Below are positions 1 to 8,664 of a stretch of DNA of 64,000 nt, one piece after another. The position numbers and the translations under genes were made by a program. Under the pieces are notes generated by a model that saw only the letters and a list, made by a program, of their open reading frames with translations, did no database searches and was not told the DNA's origin. The DNA is taken from positions 1-64,000 of the forward strand of contig NZ_JACZFR010000032.1 in assembly GCF_014904815.1 (NCBI RefSeq), in the 5' to 3' direction. The stretch comes from Microbulbifer taiwanensis. GTDB lineage: Bacteria > Pseudomonadota > Gammaproteobacteria > Pseudomonadales > Cellvibrionaceae. The number at the start of each line of letters is the position of its first letter. Position 1 is the stretch's first letter.

Positions 1-546
1 CCGGTTGAGAGCAAGGTGAATGTGGCTGCCAACCTGCTGAAGCGCTGCTTTCAGGTAGATCGTCCCAACCGTCGCTGGACCAGCGACATTACCTAGATCT
101 GGGTGAGGGATCGGTGGCTGTACCTCGCAGTAGTGATGGACTTGTATTCGCGTCGCATTGTCGGCTGGGCGCTGGATGTGCAGATGACGGAAGAGCTCAC
201 TCAGAGAGCATTGAAAATGGCTCTGATGGGCCGTGAGTCAAAACCCGGACTGATTGTGCATTCAGACCGAGGTGTGCAGTATCGAGCTCAGGGGTATCAG
301 GACCTACTCTTGGCGAACGGCTGCCGCTCCAGCATGAGTCGCCAGGCAAACTGCTGGGACAACGCTGCGATGGAGTCGTTCTTCAGTCGGCTAAAGGTAG
401 AGCTGGTATACGCAGGAAGCTTCGACAGTATTGATCAAGCAAAATCCGAGGTGTTTGAATACATCGAGGTTTTCTACAACAGGATACGCCGGCACTCTAC
501 ACTGGGCTACATAAGTCCAGAAGAGTATGAGCGCAAATGCGCATAG
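1..546 (+). pseudogene. IS3-family transposase OrfB, 3' part, interrupted by a nonsense codon
   Basis: The reading frame is open from base 1 and codes for the C-terminal catalytic half of an IS3-family DDE transposase. The first Asp is in the TSDIT motif just before base 94, the second in HSDRGVQY, and the Glu in MESFFSRLK; the end reads RRHSTLGYISPEEYE as usual. An in-frame TAG at 94-96 replaces the tyrosine of the normal TYIW motif, so the protein is broken between the first and second catalytic Asp. A GTG at 103 could only restart a fragment lacking the first Asp. The 5' part and OrfA lie outside the window. The element is probably a dead copy. Confidence 0.88.
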
Positions 547-553
547 TTAGAGT

Positions 554-577
554 GTCTACTTTTTGTGGGTAAGACCA
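554..577 (+). repeat. Probable right terminal inverted repeat of the IS3-family element
   Basis: Directly after the transposase stop, the sequence TGTCTAC...GTAAGACCA resembles the terminal repeats of the IS3 group, whose outer end reads TGGTCTTAC when reversed. The left end is outside the window, so the pairing and the target duplication cannot be checked. Confidence 0.55.
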
Positions 578-585
578 GTTTTAAA

Positions 586-963
586 ATGGATATCGAAGAA
601 CTAAACAAGAAAGCTAAATCGCTAATTGATGAAACTTGGAAAGACAGCTCCAAGTGGCATCAGAACTTCAACGAAGCAATAAGTCTGCTTGAAACCGCCT
701 TAGACAAAGCCCCTAATGATGAGTTCTCCCTCATAAACTACGGCACAGTTTTGTGTGATATGGGCAATCACAAAGAAGCAACTGAGTATCTTCGCAAAGC
801 GATTGACCAAGGCAGTGAAAATAAGCATGCCTTTTACAATCTCGGTGTAGCACTGATAAATTGTTCCACCCATGAAAGTGCAATTATCCACATGAAAAAG
901 GCAAAATCTAAACAGGCTGGCGCTCTTACATGGGAGGCATACTTTGATCCAATGGGGCACTAA
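586..963 (+). CDS. TPR-repeat protein, possibly 5'-truncated by the IS
   Basis: This small, mostly helical protein of about 125 residues carries at least two tetratricopeptide-like repeats, seen in the spacing of INYGTVLCDMGNHKEATEYL followed by AFYNLGVALI. TPRs are protein-protein docking units; no enzymatic domain is visible. The ATG at 586 is used, but the frame stays open upstream to a GTG at 565 inside the IS end, and no clear ribosome binding site precedes either. It may therefore be the 3' remnant of a longer TPR gene cut by the insertion. Its AT-rich codon use differs from the rest of the window, which fits acquired DNA. Confidence 0.6.
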   Translation: MDIEELNKKAKSLIDETWKDSSKWHQNFNEAISLLETALDKAPNDEFSLINYGTVLCDMGNHKEATEYLRKAIDQGSENKHAFYNLGVALINCSTHESAIIHMKKAKSKQAGALTWEAYFDPMGH

Positions 964-1311
964 AAACTAACAGGCGACAGTCAGTCCGCTCGAATGTCTC
1001 GCTCACGCCACCCAGCATCGACAGGGCGGTATGAAACCGTGGGCACCACCGAGAACCCATATTTCACTGCGAGACGAAGCGCGTGACCTCAAGTATTCAG
1101 TCAATGTATAATTGCAGGCAGTCTGGAGACCAGCCTCCTCCGCGGGGACTGCACCTTACGTAATTCATACCAGAGATGGGCACACGCGAAACGACGCAGT
1201 CGACAAGCAGACATGCGCACATTCCATGCGCTTACTCTACAGCCAAATTTTCGCAATGCAGGGAAAATTTGTTTCCATCCGATTGCGGCATTGGGAACAC
1301 AAGGAGACGAC
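964..1311. other. Non-coding stretch between the TPR and SnoaL-like genes
   Basis: About 350 bases with only short, unconvincing reading frames. A good Shine-Dalgarno (AAGGAG near 1301) at its right end belongs to the following gene. I see no RNA gene, terminator or clear repeat. Confidence 0.6.
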
Positions 1312-1722
1312 ATGAAATCAGCACGGGAAGTTGTTCTGGCCTGGATTGATGCATTAAACAATAGGGATGCCGAAGCCATTGCTGTACTCTGCCACGAGGA
1401 TGTGGTCAACCTACAGATGCCCATAGGCGATCCGAGCATTGGGCGCCCAGCCATGCTCGAGCACTTCCCGAGACTCTTCAATGCATTTCCGGATTGCCGT
1501 GTCCGGTCTCTCCAGCTGCTCGAGGACAACGAATGGGCGATTCTCGAATGGGAGTTAACCGGCACTTGGCAGGGTATGTTCTTCGGACATCAACCTAATG
1601 GCCACTCGATCAAGGTTCGGGGATGTGAAATCTTCCAGGTAGCCAATGGAATGATCAAATCTCAGCGTGGCTATTGGGATAAAGCCACTTGGTTTGGGCA
1701 GCTCGGTATCCCACTGGAGTGA
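1312..1722 (+). CDS. SnoaL-like / NTF2-fold protein
   Basis: A 136-residue protein of the SnoaL-like polyketide-cyclase superfamily (NTF2 fold). The usual opening is seen in VLAWIDALNNRDAEAI, followed by an acidic patch after LCHEDV, a GRPAMLEHFPRLFNAFPD segment and a C-terminal strand ending in GYWDKATWFGQLG. Such proteins form small alpha+beta cones with a hydrophobic pocket; in this ester-cyclase-like subgroup the substrate is usually unknown. The ATG at 1312 is chosen because AAGGAG lies just upstream; the frame is open further back without a better start. It converges with the regulator gene on the other strand. A specific reaction cannot be assigned. Confidence 0.75.
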   Translation: MKSAREVVLAWIDALNNRDAEAIAVLCHEDVVNLQMPIGDPSIGRPAMLEHFPRLFNAFPDCRVRSLQLLEDNEWAILEWELTGTWQGMFFGHQPNGHSIKVRGCEIFQVANGMIKSQRGYWDKATWFGQLGIPLE

Positions 1723-1798
1723 TCCCTACCCGACGCTACGGGCGTTCCTGCGCCGGCTTTTGCCGCAGTGGAGAAATGAACGCCCTCCCCTACCGCCC

Positions 1799-2785
1799 TT
1801 ACAGACGCCCATATTTGTTGCGATAGTCCTGCGGCGTAACCCCAGTCAAGCGTTTGAAAACACTGCGGAAGGTTTTGCTATCGTTGTAACCCACCTCATA
1901 GGTCAGGGCCTGAATATTCCGCTTGCCACTCTCCAGGGCTTTCTTGGCAACTTCAATCTTCACCCGCTGGATATACTCAATCGGCGTAATCTGAACCGCC
2001 TGCTTGAAGCGGCGGATAAAGTTGCGCTTGCTCATATTCACCTGCGACGCAACCTGTTCGACGCTGATATCCTCGCCGTAGTGCTCTTCGATAAAGTTCT
2101 GCGCGTCCAGTATCGCCTTGTCACCGTGCCGGTTCAGGCCGCTGAATATCGAGAAGTGCGCCTGGTTCATATGGTCCCGGTGGATGGAAAAATTCTTGGC
2201 AACCCGCACTCCAACCTCGTGCCCGCAGAATTTCTCGACGAGATACAAAACCAGGTTCAGTGACGAAAATGCACCGCCGCCGGTATAGATGCCGCCCTGG
2301 TCGGTCAGCACGGAATCCGGTTGCAGGTCCAGCTCCGGGAAGCGCCGACGCATATCGTCGATGACCGCCCAGTGCGAAGTGCAGGCCTTGCCTTCGAGCA
2401 AGCCGGCCTCCGCCAGGAAATAGCTGCCCTTGCACAGGCTCGCGACCTCCGTGCCCGCCTCATAGTGCTGCTTCAGCCATGCAATGGCCGCGCTGTTTTT
2501 GCTGCGCAACTGATCCCATTCGCCATCGAAGGCGGGAACCAGAATCAGGCCCTGGTGATGGCCGGCAGACTTTGGCGGTACCTCTTCCAGGCTGCGCTGG
2601 CAGGCGAAGGACGCGGGGCCCCCGAGGCGGATATCGCTGGCCTGCTCGGCCACCAGGGAGATATCAAACGCCGCCGCCCGCCCCATCTGCCTGAGGATGT
2701 CATTCGTGCGCACGAATATATCCAGTGGCGCCGCCGCCGACGAGAGCACGACGTCTTCATTGACCAGGATATAGACACTCTTCAC
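1799..2785 (-). CDS. GlxA/FtrA-type transcriptional regulator (DJ-1/PfpI domain + AraC HTH)
   Basis: A two-domain regulator of about 328 residues. The N-terminal two thirds is a DJ-1/PfpI (class I glutamine amidotransferase-like) domain with the nucleophile-elbow segment SLCKGSYFLAEAGLLEG and the following TSHW. The last 100 residues are an AraC-type double helix-turn-helix ending in FRSVFKRLTGVTPQDYR. Members usually activate nearby catabolic or stress genes in response to small molecules. The GTG at 2785 is preferred because GGAGGGG lies about nine bases upstream; a GTG at 2812 would add nine residues. It is divergent from the DUF899 gene, a plausible target. A paralogue of the same length lies at 45813-46799. 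Confidence 0.88.
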   Translation of the reverse strand: MKSVYILVNEDVVLSSAAAPLDIFVRTNDILRQMGRAAAFDISLVAEQASDIRLGGPASFACQRSLEEVPPKSAGHHQGLILVPAFDGEWDQLRSKNSAAIAWLKQHYEAGTEVASLCKGSYFLAEAGLLEGKACTSHWAVIDDMRRRFPELDLQPDSVLTDQGGIYTGGGAFSSLNLVLYLVEKFCGHEVGVRVAKNFSIHRDHMNQAHFSIFSGLNRHGDKAILDAQNFIEEHYGEDISVEQVASQVNMSKRNFIRRFKQAVQITPIEYIQRVKIEVAKKALESGKRNIQALTYEVGYNDSKTFRSVFKRLTGVTPQDYRNKYGRL

Positions 2786-2930
2786 GGTCGTTCGCCCCTC
2801 CGCCTTTTTCACTCGGGAAGATCATAGACGAGCAAATGGCACAAAACCACCCCACCTCCGTCATTTGACCACAGCGCACGCAGGCGCACCGAGCGCCATA
2901 CTGCCCCGGACGCTACAAACGGAGGTCACC

Positions 2931-3578
2931 ATGAACCGGATAGTCGATACACAGGAATGGCAGAGCGCGCTGGATACTTTTCGAATCAAGGAGAAGGAGC
3001 ACACGCGGCTCCGGGATGCATTAAACGCCGAGCGCCGCCGTCTGCCGATGACGGAAGTCAGCAAGAGTTACCATTTTACCGGCCCCGGGGGCCAGGTCAG
3101 TCTGCGGGACCTGTTTGAGGGACGCAGGCAGCTGATTGTCTACCACTTCATGTTTGCCGAATCGCCGTGCACCGGCTGCTCGATGATGGTCGACAACATG
3201 GGGCACATCGCCCATATCCACGCGCGCGACACTTCGCTGGTGCTGGTTTCACTCGCCCCCTATCCCAAGCTCGCCGCCTTCAAGGAGCGCATGGGTTGGG
3301 AGTTTCCGTGGTATTCCTCCGCGGGGAGCGATTTCAACCGGGATTTCGGTGCGACCCGCGACAACGGCGAAATGTTCGGCGTCAGCGTATTTATCCGCGA
3401 TAACGACACCATTTACCGCAGCTACCACACCACCCAGCGCGGCGCCGAGTATCTGGGCTCCAATTTTTCCTATCTCGATCTCACGCCAATGGGGCGCCAG
3501 GAGCTCTGGGAGGACAGCCCCGAAGGAGTTGCACAAACGCCGCCCTATCAGTGGTGGCAGAAGCACGACGAATATTGA
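2931..3578 (+). CDS. DUF899 family thioredoxin-like protein
   Basis: A 215-residue protein of the DUF899 family, recognised by the YHFMF...SPCTGCSMMVDN segment, the SLAPYPKLAAFKERMGWEFP stretch and the DFNRDFG / GVSVFIRD region. The fold is thioredoxin-like, and the CTGC pair sits where a redox or peroxidatic motif would be, but the family's biochemical role is not established. The start at 2931 has GGAGG immediately upstream. The gene is divergent from the DJ-1/AraC regulator and is followed twelve bases later by a small CPxC reading frame, suggesting a two-gene unit under that regulator. Confidence 0.88.
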   Translation: MNRIVDTQEWQSALDTFRIKEKEHTRLRDALNAERRRLPMTEVSKSYHFTGPGGQVSLRDLFEGRRQLIVYHFMFAESPCTGCSMMVDNMGHIAHIHARDTSLVLVSLAPYPKLAAFKERMGWEFPWYSSAGSDFNRDFGATRDNGEMFGVSVFIRDNDTIYRSYHTTQRGAEYLGSNFSYLDLTPMGRQELWEDSPEGVAQTPPYQWWQKHDEY

Positions 3579-3589
3579 GGGGACTGGCA

Positions 3590-3829
3590 ATGTGTCCGCT
3601 GTGTGCCCTGGGCGGGCTGACAACCTGGGTGCTGGCCGGAGGCTTAAGCGGCAGCTGCGCCGCCACCGCAGCGATCTATTGGCGCAGACGGAGGGCATCT
3701 TCGGCCGAAAACTCGACTCGGGGTGTCGGTGGGAGCGCCGCCTGTGTCAATATAGGTGGCCCGCCGGCGCACCACGCCAATGATCGACGTTCAGCGCGCG
3801 CGGGTGGGTCAGTCGCGGGGTCCGATTGA
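3590..3829 (+). CDS. Small CPxC membrane protein (hypothetical)
   Basis: A possible 79-residue protein starting MCPLCALGG, followed by a hydrophobic stretch of about 22 residues and a basic WRRRR stop-transfer-like cluster. The start at 3590 has a GAGGGG ribosome binding site eight bases upstream and lies just after the DUF899 stop, so it may be co-translated. The part after residue 35 is low in conserved character and could be a read-through tail. No family is recognised with certainty. It is kept because of the good start signal and the membrane-like N-terminus, but it may not be real. Confidence 0.42.
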   Translation: MCPLCALGGLTTWVLAGGLSGSCAATAAIYWRRRRASSAENSTRGVGGSAACVNIGGPPAHHANDRRSARAGGSVAGSD

Positions 3830-3967
3830 CCTCGTGGAAGTGCGAGGTTCAGACTGGCATCCGGCTGTAGGGGTCTTCTAATTTCGGCTTTAATCCAAAT
3901 AATTTTAAGAAAGGCAACAGTTTGGATAAATCCGTATAGGAGTGAACCAATAACAAGAAAGACATTT

Positions 3968-4927
3968 ATGAGAGTAAATATGAATTGGAAATCTGCCAGT
4001 ATCCTGGCTTGGACCCTTATTTGTGCCATAGCGCCCGCGCAAGCCCAGAGGGAGCCCGTGGTGGATAACACCGCGAATTCTGGTGCAATCGTCCAAACCG
4101 AAGATGTCGATCTCTTCTATCGCGTCTACAACGCCGCCGGCGGACGCCCGACCGCGGAACAGCTCCAACGCGACTATCTCGACCGAGGTTCGGATGGACT
4201 GGAACTCTTCGCCCGGCTGCGCAATATTTCCGGAGAGCGGATCGCCGACAGATTAACAAAAAATCCCGACCTGTACGCCGATGCCAAGCGCTGCCTGGCC
4301 GCCCTGCCGCGGGCAAAGGTGCGCCTGGAAACGGCTCTGCACACACTGGGGCACCTGTATGCGGATGCCCGCTTCCCGCCGGTTACCATCGCCATCGGTC
4401 GCGGTAAACCGGTGGCAGTCGGCGGACCGGACACCGGTATCCAGGTCGGGCTGGAGGCACTGTGTGCGACCGATTGGCTTAACCCGAACGTCGAGGATCG
4501 TATCGTCTATGTACTCGCCCATGAGTACGCCCATGTGCAGCAGGTAATAGCAGCCACCATCGGCGACAAAGAAAAGCCTACGGTATTGGAACTCTCACTG
4601 GTTGAAGGCATCGGCGAATTCGTCGGCGAACTTATCGCCGGCCAGGTCGCCTACTCCCGCAATGCGGCCGCCGCGGCCGGGCGCGAACTGGAGATAGAGA
4701 CCCGCTTTGCCGCCGATCTCGACAAGACCGACCTGTCCGACTGGGTATACAACGCCACCCCGGACACCCCCGGCGATCTCGGCTACTGGGTGGGCTACCG
4801 CATCGCCAAGGCCTACTACCGCAATGCGTCCGACAAGCGCCGGGCCCTGCGCGAGATCCTTGAGATGACCGATGCAAGGGACTTTCTCGCCAGGAGCGGC
4901 TGGTACCCAGGAATAGAACTCAATTAG
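3968..4927 (+). CDS. Secreted HExxH protein, DUF2268-like predicted metalloprotease
   Basis: A 319-residue exported protein. The N-terminus is a classical signal peptide ending near AQAQRE. The motif HEYAHVQQ near residue 185 is a gluzincin-type HExxH zinc site, followed about 30 residues later by EGIGEFVGELIAG, which could supply the third ligand. This arrangement and the C-terminal GYWVGYRIAKAYY segment resemble the DUF2268 group of predicted Zn-dependent proteases. Activity and substrate are inferred only. An alternative ATG at 3980 gives a shorter signal peptide. It stands alone between the CPxC frame and the cupin gene. Confidence 0.75.
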   Translation: MRVNMNWKSASILAWTLICAIAPAQAQREPVVDNTANSGAIVQTEDVDLFYRVYNAAGGRPTAEQLQRDYLDRGSDGLELFARLRNISGERIADRLTKNPDLYADAKRCLAALPRAKVRLETALHTLGHLYADARFPPVTIAIGRGKPVAVGGPDTGIQVGLEALCATDWLNPNVEDRIVYVLAHEYAHVQQVIAATIGDKEKPTVLELSLVEGIGEFVGELIAGQVAYSRNAAAAAGRELEIETRFAADLDKTDLSDWVYNATPDTPGDLGYWVGYRIAKAYYRNASDKRRALREILEMTDARDFLARSGWYPGIELN

Positions 4928-5014
4928 ATCCACAACCAACAAGTACCAGTACAATACCAGGGCCGCGGGCCCTTTCACGACACACCACCGAGATTCCAAC
5001 CGCGGAGAAAAGTT

Positions 5015-5428
5015 ATGCATAGCTCGGATCTGGAAAGCGAATTTGTCGTATTGAGCCCTACAAAGGATGCCACCAGAATCGCCAACACCCCCGATGTTTA
5101 CCAGAAACTGCAACGGGAGTTTGGCAACTTCGCCGGCCATGACCTGGTCACCTGCTATTCATTCGACAGGAATTGGGCAAACTGGGAAAGGCACCCCAAC
5201 GGCGACGAGATTGTAGTGCTGCTGTCCGGTGCCGCTACTTTTATTCTGGAGATGGACGGCGGTCGCAGGGAGATACCGCTGTCCCGCACCGGCGAGTATG
5301 CCATTGTTCCCAAAGGTGTCTGGCATACGGCGCAGGTGCAGGAGCCCAGCAGGGTACTGTTCATCACGCCCGGCGAGGGTACCGAACACCGGGCGACAGA
5401 GTTCGCTGCGCAAGAAACCGATCAATAG
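5015..5428 (+). CDS. Single-domain cupin protein
   Basis: A 137-residue cupin. The first conserved motif is seen around ERHPNGDEIVVLLSGAATF, where the classical metal-binding histidines are partly replaced, and the second around EYAIVPKGVWHTAQV with one histidine retained. Small cupins bind metals or sugars or act as ligand-binding modules; no reaction can be assigned. A GGAG lies upstream of the ATG. The stop is 20 bases before the alpha/beta hydrolase start, so the two genes are probably transcribed together. Confidence 0.8.
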   Translation: MHSSDLESEFVVLSPTKDATRIANTPDVYQKLQREFGNFAGHDLVTCYSFDRNWANWERHPNGDEIVVLLSGAATFILEMDGGRREIPLSRTGEYAIVPKGVWHTAQVQEPSRVLFITPGEGTEHRATEFAAQETDQ

Positions 5429-5448
5429 CCACTAGAAGTTCACCGCCA

Positions 5449-6279
5449 ATGCCGAGTATCCAATCCAAAGGTCAGAATATCTATTACGAAACCTGCGGCT
5501 CCGGACCAAGTCTGGTTTTGCTGCATAGCTTTCTCTGCAACGGTTCCATGTGGTCGGAGCAGGTGGAGCCGTTGTCCGAATACTTCCGGGTAATCAATAT
5601 CGATATCCGCGGTCACGGCCAGTCCGGCGAAGCCGACCAGCCACTGGACATCTACGACCTGGTGAAGGATATACTGGCCGTACTCGATGCCGAGGGAGTA
5701 GACAGCGCAGTCTGGGCGGGACTCTCGATTGGCGGCATGATCGCGCTGCGCGCGGCGCTGGTGGTACCGCAGCGCGTATCGGGGCTGGTATTGCTCGACA
5801 GCCACGCCGGCACCGAAACCCGTTTCAAGAAATTCAAGTACAGAGCCATGGTGGCGACCGCAAAGCTGTTTGGCATTGACCCCCTGTTACCCAAGGTCGC
5901 CAGGCTGATGTTCGGCCGCCATACACTGCAGACCCAACCGGAACTGGTGCAGCACTGGAAACAAATATTTTCAGCCATGCCACTGGCTTCCATCGATAAC
6001 GTATGCGACGCCCTCTGCCATCGCGACTCCCTTAAATCGCGACTTGCAGAGATATCTCAGCCGACTCTGGTGCTGGTGGGCGAGGAGGATATCTCACTGC
6101 CACCGCCCTGCTCCGAGGCCCTGGCGCGGCGGCTACCCAATGCCGTGCTGGAAATCATTCCCCGCGCCGGACATCTCTCTACACTGGAACAACCGGCCGC
6201 CGTGACCAAGTCGATGCTGGAGTTTCTGCTTGCACACTGTCGCGACACGCGAAACGGAACAATGATCAGATCCGCATAA
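5449..6279 (+). CDS. Alpha/beta-fold hydrolase
   Basis: A 276-residue alpha/beta hydrolase. The oxyanion region is LVLLHSFLCNGSMW, the nucleophile elbow is GLSIGG (serine near residue 90), the acid is in the LVGEEDISLPP segment and the catalytic histidine is in RAGHLSTLEQP. All four parts are in canonical order, so it should be an active esterase, lactonase or C-C hydrolase; sequence layout is closest to 3-oxoadipate enol-lactonase-like enzymes, but no aromatic pathway genes are nearby. The start at 5449 is an ATG 20 bases after the cupin stop; the open frame upstream overlaps the cupin gene and is a shadow. Confidence 0.88.
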   Translation: MPSIQSKGQNIYYETCGSGPSLVLLHSFLCNGSMWSEQVEPLSEYFRVINIDIRGHGQSGEADQPLDIYDLVKDILAVLDAEGVDSAVWAGLSIGGMIALRAALVVPQRVSGLVLLDSHAGTETRFKKFKYRAMVATAKLFGIDPLLPKVARLMFGRHTLQTQPELVQHWKQIFSAMPLASIDNVCDALCHRDSLKSRLAEISQPTLVLVGEEDISLPPPCSEALARRLPNAVLEIIPRAGHLSTLEQPAAVTKSMLEFLLAHCRDTRNGTMIRSA

Positions 6280-6339
6280 CCTGAAGCCGTTGACGCACCC
6301 CGCCGCCGGCTTCCCGAGTGGCTGTAGGCACCCGTCCAC

Positions 6340-8067
6340 TTAGGCCAGCGCAGATCTGATTTCCGAAAAGGCCTGGTACTGGGACAGGAAAACCCTACCG
6401 GACAACTGCTCCAGGAATCCGGTCTTTTGCAATCCATCCATCACCGGCCCCTTCACTTCGGACAGGTGCAGCTGCATGCCCTGCTCCGCCAGCCGCTGGT
6501 TGACGGCTTCCAATACTTCCAGAGCGCTCCAATCGATCTCGTTGATGGCACTGCACATCAAAATCACATGCTCTACGCACTCGCTGGCCGCCAGGTCGGC
6601 GTAGATGCGCTCCTCGAGAAAACCGGCATTGGAGAACATCAGGCTCTCATCGACGCGGATGGTCAGTATCTCGGGCACTGTCAGCACCTTGTGCCGCCTG
6701 ATATTGCGAAAGTGTTCAGTGCCCTCCACAAGCCCCACTTCGGCAATATGCGGCCGCGAGGTGCGATAGAGGAATAACAGTATCGAGGCGCCGACGCCGC
6801 AGGATACCCCGGCCTCGACGCCGAGCACTAATGTCACGGCAATGGTGACCAGCACCGCGAGGAAATCGCCCCTGGAAAAGCGCCAGGTTTTCTTCAGGAT
6901 GGAAAAATCCACCAGCGACAGCACCGCGACAATAATGGTGGCCGCCAGTGTCGCCTTGGGCAGGTAGTAGAGAAATGGCGTCAGGAAAATGCAGGCGAGC
7001 CCGACACCCAAAGCGGTAAAGACACTGGCCAGCTGGGTTTCCGCACCCGCATCGAAATTGACTACAGAGCGGGAAAAGCCGCCGGTAACCGGGAAGGCAC
7101 CGGACAGGCCGGAGCCGATATTGGCGGCGCCGAGCGCTATCAGCTCCCGGTTCATCTCTATTTTCTGGCGCCGCTTGGCGGCCAGTGTCTTGCCGACGGA
7201 TACCGACTCCACATAGCCGATGATGGAGATCATGATAGCGGGCAGAACCAGCGGCTCGACCAGGTCCCAGGACATGACCGGCAGTTGCAGTGCCGGCAAC
7301 CCCGCGGGAATGGCGCCGACCAGCGCCACCTGCTTGCCCTCGAAATCGAAGGCGGCAGCCGCGGCGATGGTGGCCAGCACCCCCACAACCGGTGCAGCTT
7401 TCACCAGCAGCCCCGCAGTGTGGGCGGAGAGTGACAATCGCTCCAACTGGCGCACGGCACGGAAACGCGCCCAGTAGAGGAAAAAGATGACCGCCGCACC
7501 GGTTGCCAGCGCATAGGGATTGATTGCCGCGGTATTGACTGCGATTGACTGCAGCAGCTGTGGCAGGGTGTCGCCATGGGCACCTACGCCGAGAATATGC
7601 TTCAGCTGGCTCAGTGCGATCAGCAGTGCAGACCCAGTGATAAAGCCGGAAATGACCGGGTGCGACAGGAAGTTGGCGAGATACCCCAGTCGCAGCAGGC
7701 CGAGCAGCGCCAGGAACAGGCCCGACAGCACAGCCAGGGTGGCCGCTGCCAACAGATAGTCGGCACTGCCCTGCCGCGCCACTTCCCCCAGCGCCGCCGC
7801 ACTCATCAGCGATGCCACTGCCACCGGCCCCACTGACAGGGTGCGGCTGCTGCCGAACAGCGCATAGGCCAGCAGTGGCACCATGCTCGCGTACAGCCCC
7901 ACCTGGGCCGGCAGGCCGGCGAGCAGCGCATAGGCCAGTGACTGTGGAATCAGCATGATGGTGACGACAGTTGCCGCCAGCAGATCGCGGCTCAGTGCCT
8001 GTCGGTCGTAGTTGCCAAGTGACTCGAATATCGGGAGATGGGTCGCTACCGGGCGCATGGATAACAT
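6340..8067 (-). CDS. SulP family inorganic anion transporter with STAS domain (copy 1)
   Basis: A 575-residue SLC26/SulP permease. The conserved opening DLLAATVVTIMLIPQSLAYA and the LSVGPVAV motif of the first helices are present, followed by about a dozen hydrophobic segments and a C-terminal STAS domain (from about residue 450) with the ILMCSAINEIDWSALEVLE signature. SulP proteins carry sulfate, bicarbonate or other oxyanions; in BigR-type loci the SulP is thought to move sulfite or sulfate made from sulfide oxidation. It is the last gene of the leftward unit with the DUF442 and MBL genes. A second SulP at 10946 shares the layout. Confidence 0.93.
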   Translation of the reverse strand: MLSMRPVATHLPIFESLGNYDRQALSRDLLAATVVTIMLIPQSLAYALLAGLPAQVGLYASMVPLLAYALFGSSRTLSVGPVAVASLMSAAALGEVARQGSADYLLAAATLAVLSGLFLALLGLLRLGYLANFLSHPVISGFITGSALLIALSQLKHILGVGAHGDTLPQLLQSIAVNTAAINPYALATGAAVIFFLYWARFRAVRQLERLSLSAHTAGLLVKAAPVVGVLATIAAAAAFDFEGKQVALVGAIPAGLPALQLPVMSWDLVEPLVLPAIMISIIGYVESVSVGKTLAAKRRQKIEMNRELIALGAANIGSGLSGAFPVTGGFSRSVVNFDAGAETQLASVFTALGVGLACIFLTPFLYYLPKATLAATIIVAVLSLVDFSILKKTWRFSRGDFLAVLVTIAVTLVLGVEAGVSCGVGASILLFLYRTSRPHIAEVGLVEGTEHFRNIRRHKVLTVPEILTIRVDESLMFSNAGFLEERIYADLAASECVEHVILMCSAINEIDWSALEVLEAVNQRLAEQGMQLHLSEVKGPVMDGLQKTGFLEQLSGRVFLSQYQAFSEIRSALA

Positions 8068-8101
8068 CCGCTAATGATTATTGTGCTTTCCAGCTTCTGC
8101 C

Positions 8102-8518
8102 CTATTCGGGATCCATCGCCACCAGTACGCCGCCGATATCAAAACCGGCGTGCCGGGCCTGACCGAGCAGCACCTTCCTGTCCGCACCGGCGAGCAGTCG
8201 CGCGCCGGCCCAGAGATTGCAGGAGCGGTTACCGGTGCGGCAGTAGGCGTGCACCCGATCCCCGCGCGCCAGAATATCGGCAAACGCCCGGCAGTGCTGG
8301 CTGGTCATCCGGCCGCGCGCAAACGGAATGGCGATAAACGCCATACCACTTCGCTCTGCGGCCTCTTTCATCTCGGCATAGGACGGCTGGTCTTCGCTCT
8401 CGCCCTCGAGGCGGTTGCACACCAGCAGTTTCACCCCGGTCTCCGCCAGTTGCGCCAGGGCGTCGCAACTGCACTGATCCGATACGCTGACCTGTTCGTC
8501 GAGTTGTTTGATATTCAT
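8102..8518 (-). CDS. Blh-type DUF442 protein (TIGR01244 family phosphatase/rhodanese-like)
   Basis: A 138-residue protein with the P-loop CRTGNRS near residue 93 inside a dual-specificity-phosphatase-like fold. It belongs to the DUF442/TIGR01244 family, which forms the N-terminal half of Blh (beta-lactamase-like hydrolase) in Xylella and Agrobacterium, where it acts as a sulfurtransferase in sulfide detoxification. Here it is a separate gene and the MBL half is encoded by the next gene upstream in the same direction. The ATG at 8518 begins MNIKQLDE, the family's usual start; an upstream extension is unlikely. Confidence 0.85.
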   Translation of the reverse strand: MNIKQLDEQVSVSDQCSCDALAQLAETGVKLLVCNRLEGESEDQPSYAEMKEAAERSGMAFIAIPFARGRMTSQHCRAFADILARGDRVHAYCRTGNRSCNLWAGARLLAGADRKVLLGQARHAGFDIGGVLVAMDPE

Positions 8519-8572
8519 CGTTGTCTCGAATTGATGTAGACACGCTGATTCCACGTATAGATTTCGCGGTTC

Positions 8573-8636
8573 GTCATGCCGGCAAAAGTGGATTCCGATT
8601 CAGCTGGCACCGGGATTCCGGCCTGCGCCGGAAAGA
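8573..8636. repeat. Degenerate interspersed inverted repeat
   Basis: The segment starts GTCATGCCGGC and ends in GCGCCGGAAAGAC with GATTCC/GGGATTCC inside. This is a decayed form of a common bacterial dispersed repeat of the type GTCATTCCCGC...GCGGGAATGAC. It fills the gap between the MBL and DUF442 genes and could attenuate or stabilise their shared transcript. Confidence 0.5.
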
Positions 8637-8664
8637 CGGCGACCAGGATTCCCCTTGCGCTTAC

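Noticed and set aside
964..1311. Possible integron attC site after the TPR gene
   Set aside because: No pair of core sites or typical hairpin could be recognised.
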